From Bradyrhizobium sp. (GTDB lineage: Bacteria; Pseudomonadota; Alphaproteobacteria; Rhizobiales; Xanthobacteraceae): 36,791 bases of DNA. The notes beneath the pieces were generated by a model. The model made no database searches and had not been told where the DNA came from. It saw nothing but the letters and a program-made list of their open reading frames with translations. The stretch covers positions 1-36,791 of the forward strand of contig NZ_JAURXB010000278.1 of assembly GCF_030654605.1 (NCBI RefSeq). The letters are read 5' to 3'. Of this stretch, positions 33,782-36,791 are shown piece after piece (positions within the stretch are counted from its first letter, which is position 1; each line of letters begins with the position of its first letter). The translations under genes and the position numbers were made by a program.

Positions 33782-34846
33782 ATGGCGCGCAACATTCTGA
33801 TCCTGGGAGCCTCGTATGGCTCCCTGCTGGGGACCAAGCTTTTGATGGCGGGTCACAACGTGACGCTGGTTTGCCGGAAGAAGACGGCCGAACTGATCAA
33901 TCGCGACGGTACGGAAGTTCGCATCAAGCTGCGCGACGAGGCGGTGCACCGGGCGATTTTTTCACGCGACCTGCCGGGGAAGCTGGACGCGACCGAGCCC
34001 GGCAACGTCGACATCTCCCGTTACGACATGGTGGCGCTTGCCATGCAGGAGCCGCAATACACCAACCACACGGTCCGCGTCCTGATGGTCAAAATCGCAG
34101 CCGCGGGGCTGCCGTGTCTTTCCATCATGAACATGCCGCCCTTGCCCTATCTCAAGCGGATCCCGGCGCTGGCGGACATGGACCTGGAAGAGGCCTACAC
34201 CAATGCGCAGGTGTGGGAGCGCTTCAAGCCGGGACTGGTTTCGCTCTGCTCGCCCGATCCGCAAGCCTTCCGTCCGCCGGAAGAGGCGGCGAACGTGCTC
34301 CATGTCGGCCTGCCGACCAACTTCAAGGCATCGATATTCGCCGATGAGCAACACAACAAGCTGCTGCGCGAGCTGGAAGCGGACATCGACGCGGTGACGC
34401 TGGATGGCCATGACGTTCCGGTGAAGCTCAAGGTGTTCGATTCGCTGTTCGTTCCGCTGGCCAAATGGTCGATGCTGCTGACCGGGAATTATCGCTGCAT
34501 CACGCCGAACGAGCCGCGGTCGATCCGCGACGCCGTGCACGGCGATCTGAAACTCTCGCAGGCGATTTATGATCATGTCGACGCGGTCGCCCGGCGCCTC
34601 GGGGCCGACCCCCAGGATCAGGTTCCGTTCGGGAAATATGCCAAGGCGGCGGAAAGCCTGCTGAAACCCTCATCGGCGGCCCGGGCGGTCGCCAGCGGCG
34701 CGCCCTTCATCGAACGCGTCGACCTGCTGGTGAAGTTGATCTCGCACCAGCTCGGCATGGCCAATGCCGAGATCGACCGCACGGTCGAGATCGTGGACCA
34801 GAAACTGAACGAGAGAATCGTGGCGGGCGGCTCCGGCCTGAACTGA
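33782..34846 (+). CDS. ketopantoate reductase-like (ApbA/PanE N-domain) oxidoreductase
   Basis: 354 residues from ATG 33782 with GGAAGGGAG 5 nt upstream. The N-terminal Rossmann unit is ILILGASYGSLLGTKLLMAG followed by VTLVCRK; the glycine pattern G9-x3-G13-x3-G17 differs from the usual GxGxxG. The middle (DMVALAMQEPQY; PCLSIMNMPPLPYLKRIP) resembles the family, where the equivalent stretch handles the substrate. The C-terminus (KLISHQLGMANAEIDRTVEI) is helical. It may be a dehydrogenase of branched 2-oxoacids or a divergent relative; true PanE activity should not be assumed. Transcribed alone. Confidence 0.72.
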   Translation: MARNILILGASYGSLLGTKLLMAGHNVTLVCRKKTAELINRDGTEVRIKLRDEAVHRAIFSRDLPGKLDATEPGNVDISRYDMVALAMQEPQYTNHTVRVLMVKIAAAGLPCLSIMNMPPLPYLKRIPALADMDLEEAYTNAQVWERFKPGLVSLCSPDPQAFRPPEEAANVLHVGLPTNFKASIFADEQHNKLLRELEADIDAVTLDGHDVPVKLKVFDSLFVPLAKWSMLLTGNYRCITPNEPRSIRDAVHGDLKLSQAIYDHVDAVARRLGADPQDQVPFGKYAKAAESLLKPSSAARAVASGAPFIERVDLLVKLISHQLGMANAEIDRTVEIVDQKLNERIVAGGSGLN

Positions 34847-34887
34847 CGGGGTTCTATCGCAGCCTGGGAATGGCGCGTCTTCGGCCG

Positions 34888-34916
34888 GCGCCGCCGCTTG
34901 ATGGCGGCGCGGATTG
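34888..34916 (+). terminator. likely terminator of the ketopantoate-reductase-like gene
   Basis: GCGCCGCC (34888-34895), loop GCTTGAT, GGCGGCGC (34903-34910): a perfect 8-bp GC stem 42 bp after the stop, followed by GGATTGTTT. The T-run is short, so strength is uncertain. It lies between the convergent genes ending at 34846 and 34962. Confidence 0.5.
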
Positions 34917-34961
34917 TTTGATGTGAGCTGAGGCGTCGTTCCGCCACTTTCCTTCCGATCT

Positions 34962-35849
34962 TCAGGCCAGAATGGATTTAACCAACTCGCGTTCTGCAAG
35001 GATGAAGTCGAAGAACGCCGCGATGCGTGGGACACGCCGAAGGTCCGGGTGGGTCAACAGACGCCAACTCCGCGACAGCTCCGAAATTGGCCCGAGTACG
35101 CGCACGAGATCCTGTTCGGCGTCACCGAGAGACGCAGGAAGCGGCCCAAGGCCTATGCCGGACTTCACCGCATAGATCAGACCCAGGACACTGTTGGTGC
35201 GTGCCGCCATCTTGGCGTCCGGCGCCACGTCCCGGAGCCAAACCGATGCGCGGTGCGTGCTCAGCGTTTCATCGAAGCCGACAAGTTGATGGGTTGGCAG
35301 ATCATTCACCGTTTCGGGCTTGCCATGCTGTTCGACGTAACCCCGACTCCCGTAAACAGCCCATATCGAATCCGCGACCTTGCGGCCGACAAGTTCGTCG
35401 TCGGTATCGCCGGACCGGAAGGCGACATCGGCCTCGCCCTTCGACAAGTCGAGGTAGCGGTCGCTCGTTACGAATTCAATCCGAAGCTCGGGATGGCGGA
35501 CCTGGAAGCGTTCGATGAGCGAGGATTTGGTCATGCGACCGATGATCGGCTCCGGGCAGGTCACCCGGATCACGCCGGTAAGGTCGTGGGCCTCATCGTT
35601 CACTCGGCGCCCGAAGTCGGTCACCGCAGCTTCGATACGCTCGGCGTGAGGCAATAGCTCCTCGCCGAATTTCGTCAGGCGATAGCCAGACGGGTGGCGC
35701 TTCACCAGGGGCTGCCCGATCGCGCGCTCCAGTTCGCTCAAGCGTCTTTGCACCGTCGATTGACTTAGGCCCAGCGATTTCCCGGCGGCGATCGTACTGC
35801 GGTGCCGGGCGACAGCCAGAAAATACTTCAGATCATTCCAGTCGAACAT
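34962..35849 (-). CDS. LysR-family transcriptional regulator
   Basis: 295 residues from ATG 35847-35849. The winged helix-turn-helix is at about 1-60 (FLAVARHRSTIAAGKSLGLS; TVQRRLSELERAIG), then the linker helix and a periplasmic-binding-protein-like effector domain from about residue 90 (GVIRVTCPEPIIGR; LGLIYAVKSGIGLGPLP). It is divergent from a Bug-type binding-protein gene 130 bp away, a common arrangement in which the regulator controls the neighbour and itself. The GDTDDELVGRKVADSIWAVY loop is typical of the ligand pocket region. The ligand is unknown. Confidence 0.92.
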   Translation of the reverse strand: MFDWNDLKYFLAVARHRSTIAAGKSLGLSQSTVQRRLSELERAIGQPLVKRHPSGYRLTKFGEELLPHAERIEAAVTDFGRRVNDEAHDLTGVIRVTCPEPIIGRMTKSSLIERFQVRHPELRIEFVTSDRYLDLSKGEADVAFRSGDTDDELVGRKVADSIWAVYGSRGYVEQHGKPETVNDLPTHQLVGFDETLSTHRASVWLRDVAPDAKMAARTNSVLGLIYAVKSGIGLGPLPASLGDAEQDLVRVLGPISELSRSWRLLTHPDLRRVPRIAAFFDFILAERELVKSILA

Positions 35850-35867
35850 TGCGCGATTATGCACTTC

Positions 35868-35893
35868 TGCGGCGGGGTACCGCAATCCTGCGG
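35868..35893. promoter_or_regulatory. alternating TGCGG/CCGCA half-sites, candidate LysR operator
   Basis: TGCGG (35868-35872), N7, CCGCA (35880-35884), N4, TGCGG (35889-35893). Three half-sites in alternating orientation start 19 bp before the LysR start codon and 86 bp before the divergent Bug gene. This fits an autoregulatory LysR operator, but no sequence logo for this regulator is known to me. Confidence 0.45.
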
Positions 35894-35979
35894 CTTACGA
35901 CGGCTGCACCGGCCGTCTAGCCTCCCGGAACCTTGCTGAGACAACAACGGCCCGTTTGCCGGCCTTCCGGGAGATCGCG

Positions 35980-36791
35980 ATGAAAAGTCCAATACGGTCG
36001 CTGGTTTTTGGGCTGGCTACGATGGCCGTCGTGTCGTTTGCCTTGGCGCAGCCGGCCGGGGCCGAATGCTCGCAGCCTGTCAGGCTTATTGTATCATACC
36101 CGCCCGGATCGCCCGACGACGTGGTCGCGCGAATTCTGGCGCAAAGGCTTTCCGAGGCTGGCGGCCGGTTTTATGTCGAGAATCTGCCCGGGGCCGGCGG
36201 AATGATCGGCACAGCGGCGGCCGCCAGAGCGTTGCCTGACGGCTGCACGATGGTGATCGTCAATCAGAACTTCGTCGTTCAGCCTGCGATCGGCGAGAAA
36301 CTCACTTATGAGGTCCCTGACAGCTTTGTGCCGATCACGCTATTGATAGCGGCGCCCGAAACGATTTCGGTCAATCCGTCGGTGGTCGCAACTACCATGA
36401 ACGAACTCGCCGCCCTGGTGAAGGCGAGCCCCGGCAAGTTTAATTACGCTTCGCCTGGTTATGGTTCTTCGCCATACCTGGCAAGCGAGCGGCTCTTCAA
36501 GCAGACGCTCGGGCTCGACGTCGTGCACGTCCCGTTCCAGGGGGGACCTCCGGCCGTTGCCTCGACGGTTGCCGGCCATACCCAGATTCTGCATCTCACC
36601 CTTCCGATCGTCGCCCCGCTCGTGCGAGACGGGAAGCTTCGTATGCTGGCAATCGCCGATAAAGCGCGCGCAGCGGAATTTCCTGACGTTCCCACGCTGG
36701 AGCAGGCGGGCATACCGAACCACGAGGTCGGATTTTGGAACGGGATACTGGTTCCCAAGGGCACCCCCGAGGAAATCGTCGAACTCCGACA
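35980..36791 (+). CDS. Bug-family (TctC-like) periplasmic binding protein, partial
   Basis: Starts at ATG 35980 (GGGAGA upstream) and runs off the window edge in frame; 270 residues are visible of about 325. The signal peptide ends PAGAECS (AxA cleavage near residue 28). Bug landmarks follow: QPVRLIVSYPPGSPDDVVAR, then ENLPGAGGMIGTAAAARALPDGCT, and HVPFQGGPPAVASTVAGHTQ. In place of the common PxxxGGxxD strand it reads PPGSPDD. No tctA/tctB is visible, although they could lie beyond the edge. Likely controlled by the divergent LysR gene. Confidence 0.88.
   Translation, partial: MKSPIRSLVFGLATMAVVSFALAQPAGAECSQPVRLIVSYPPGSPDDVVARILAQRLSEAGGRFYVENLPGAGGMIGTAAAARALPDGCTMVIVNQNFVVQPAIGEKLTYEVPDSFVPITLLIAAPETISVNPSVVATTMNELAALVKASPGKFNYASPGYGSSPYLASERLFKQTLGLDVVHVPFQGGPPAVASTVAGHTQILHLTLPIVAPLVRDGKLRMLAIADKARAAEFPDVPTLEQAGIPNHEVGFWNGILVPKGTPEEIVELR

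Overview
The window is about 36.8 kb of high-GC DNA, almost certainly from a Bradyrhizobium-like alphaproteobacterium (Nitrobacteraceae). This rests on gene content (MucR/Ros regulator, DUF5330, DUF1491, DUF2336, a TIGR03808-type Tat protein, Tct/Bug transport systems) and on several families of palindromic intergenic repeats that I recall from Bradyrhizobium and Rhodopseudomonas. All family names come from reading the translations; no search was run.

Layout. 1-0.4 kb: the tail of a DHA2/EmrB-type MFS transporter with an in-frame amber codon, then a palindromic repeat pair. 0.36-14.6 kb, all minus strand: a Tat-exported beta-helix protein; pyroglutamyl peptidase and meaB; a tctCBA tricarboxylate-type transporter; a HepT/MntA toxin-antitoxin pair; both methylmalonyl-CoA mutase subunits with a GFA-family protein between them; folP-folB-folK; and two small DUF genes. 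15.0-19.4 kb, plus strand: a HerA-like ATPase, a GT87 membrane glycosyltransferase and an M20 peptidase. 19.4-21.1 kb: a repeat-dense, partly AT-rich island holding one orphan gene with a RecB-like PD-(D/E)XK nuclease signature. 21.2-26.8 kb: class II aldolase, GT39 glycosyltransferase, a membrane-anchored Pro/Ala-rich protein, a MucR regulator, SufE and DUF5330. 27.3-32.4 kb: a membrane PAS histidine kinase translationally coupled to a peptidoglycan-binding-domain protein, then DUF1491, a convergent DUF2336 gene, and a tiny protein plus lipoprotein behind a perfect CtrA-type box. 32.5-36.8 kb: an SDR dehydrogenase, a ketopantoate-reductase-like protein, and a divergent LysR / Bug binding-protein pair.

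How the genes work together. MutA, MutB and MeaB form the B12-dependent methylmalonyl-CoA to succinyl-CoA step of propionate and branched-chain catabolism, here split by a transporter and a toxin-antitoxin module. FolP-FolB-FolK are consecutive folate biosynthesis genes with overlapping ends. The 25-32 kb segment looks like a cell-envelope and cell-cycle neighbourhood: MucR, a histidine kinase, a peptidoglycan-binding protein, a lipoprotein and CtrA-like sites.

Most of the window is ordinary chromosome. The best candidates for something undescribed are the orphan nuclease-like gene in the repeat island, the CtrA-boxed small protein/lipoprotein pair, and the toxin-antitoxin pair inside the methylmalonyl-CoA cluster. 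No rRNA, tRNA, CRISPR array or intact insertion sequence was seen.
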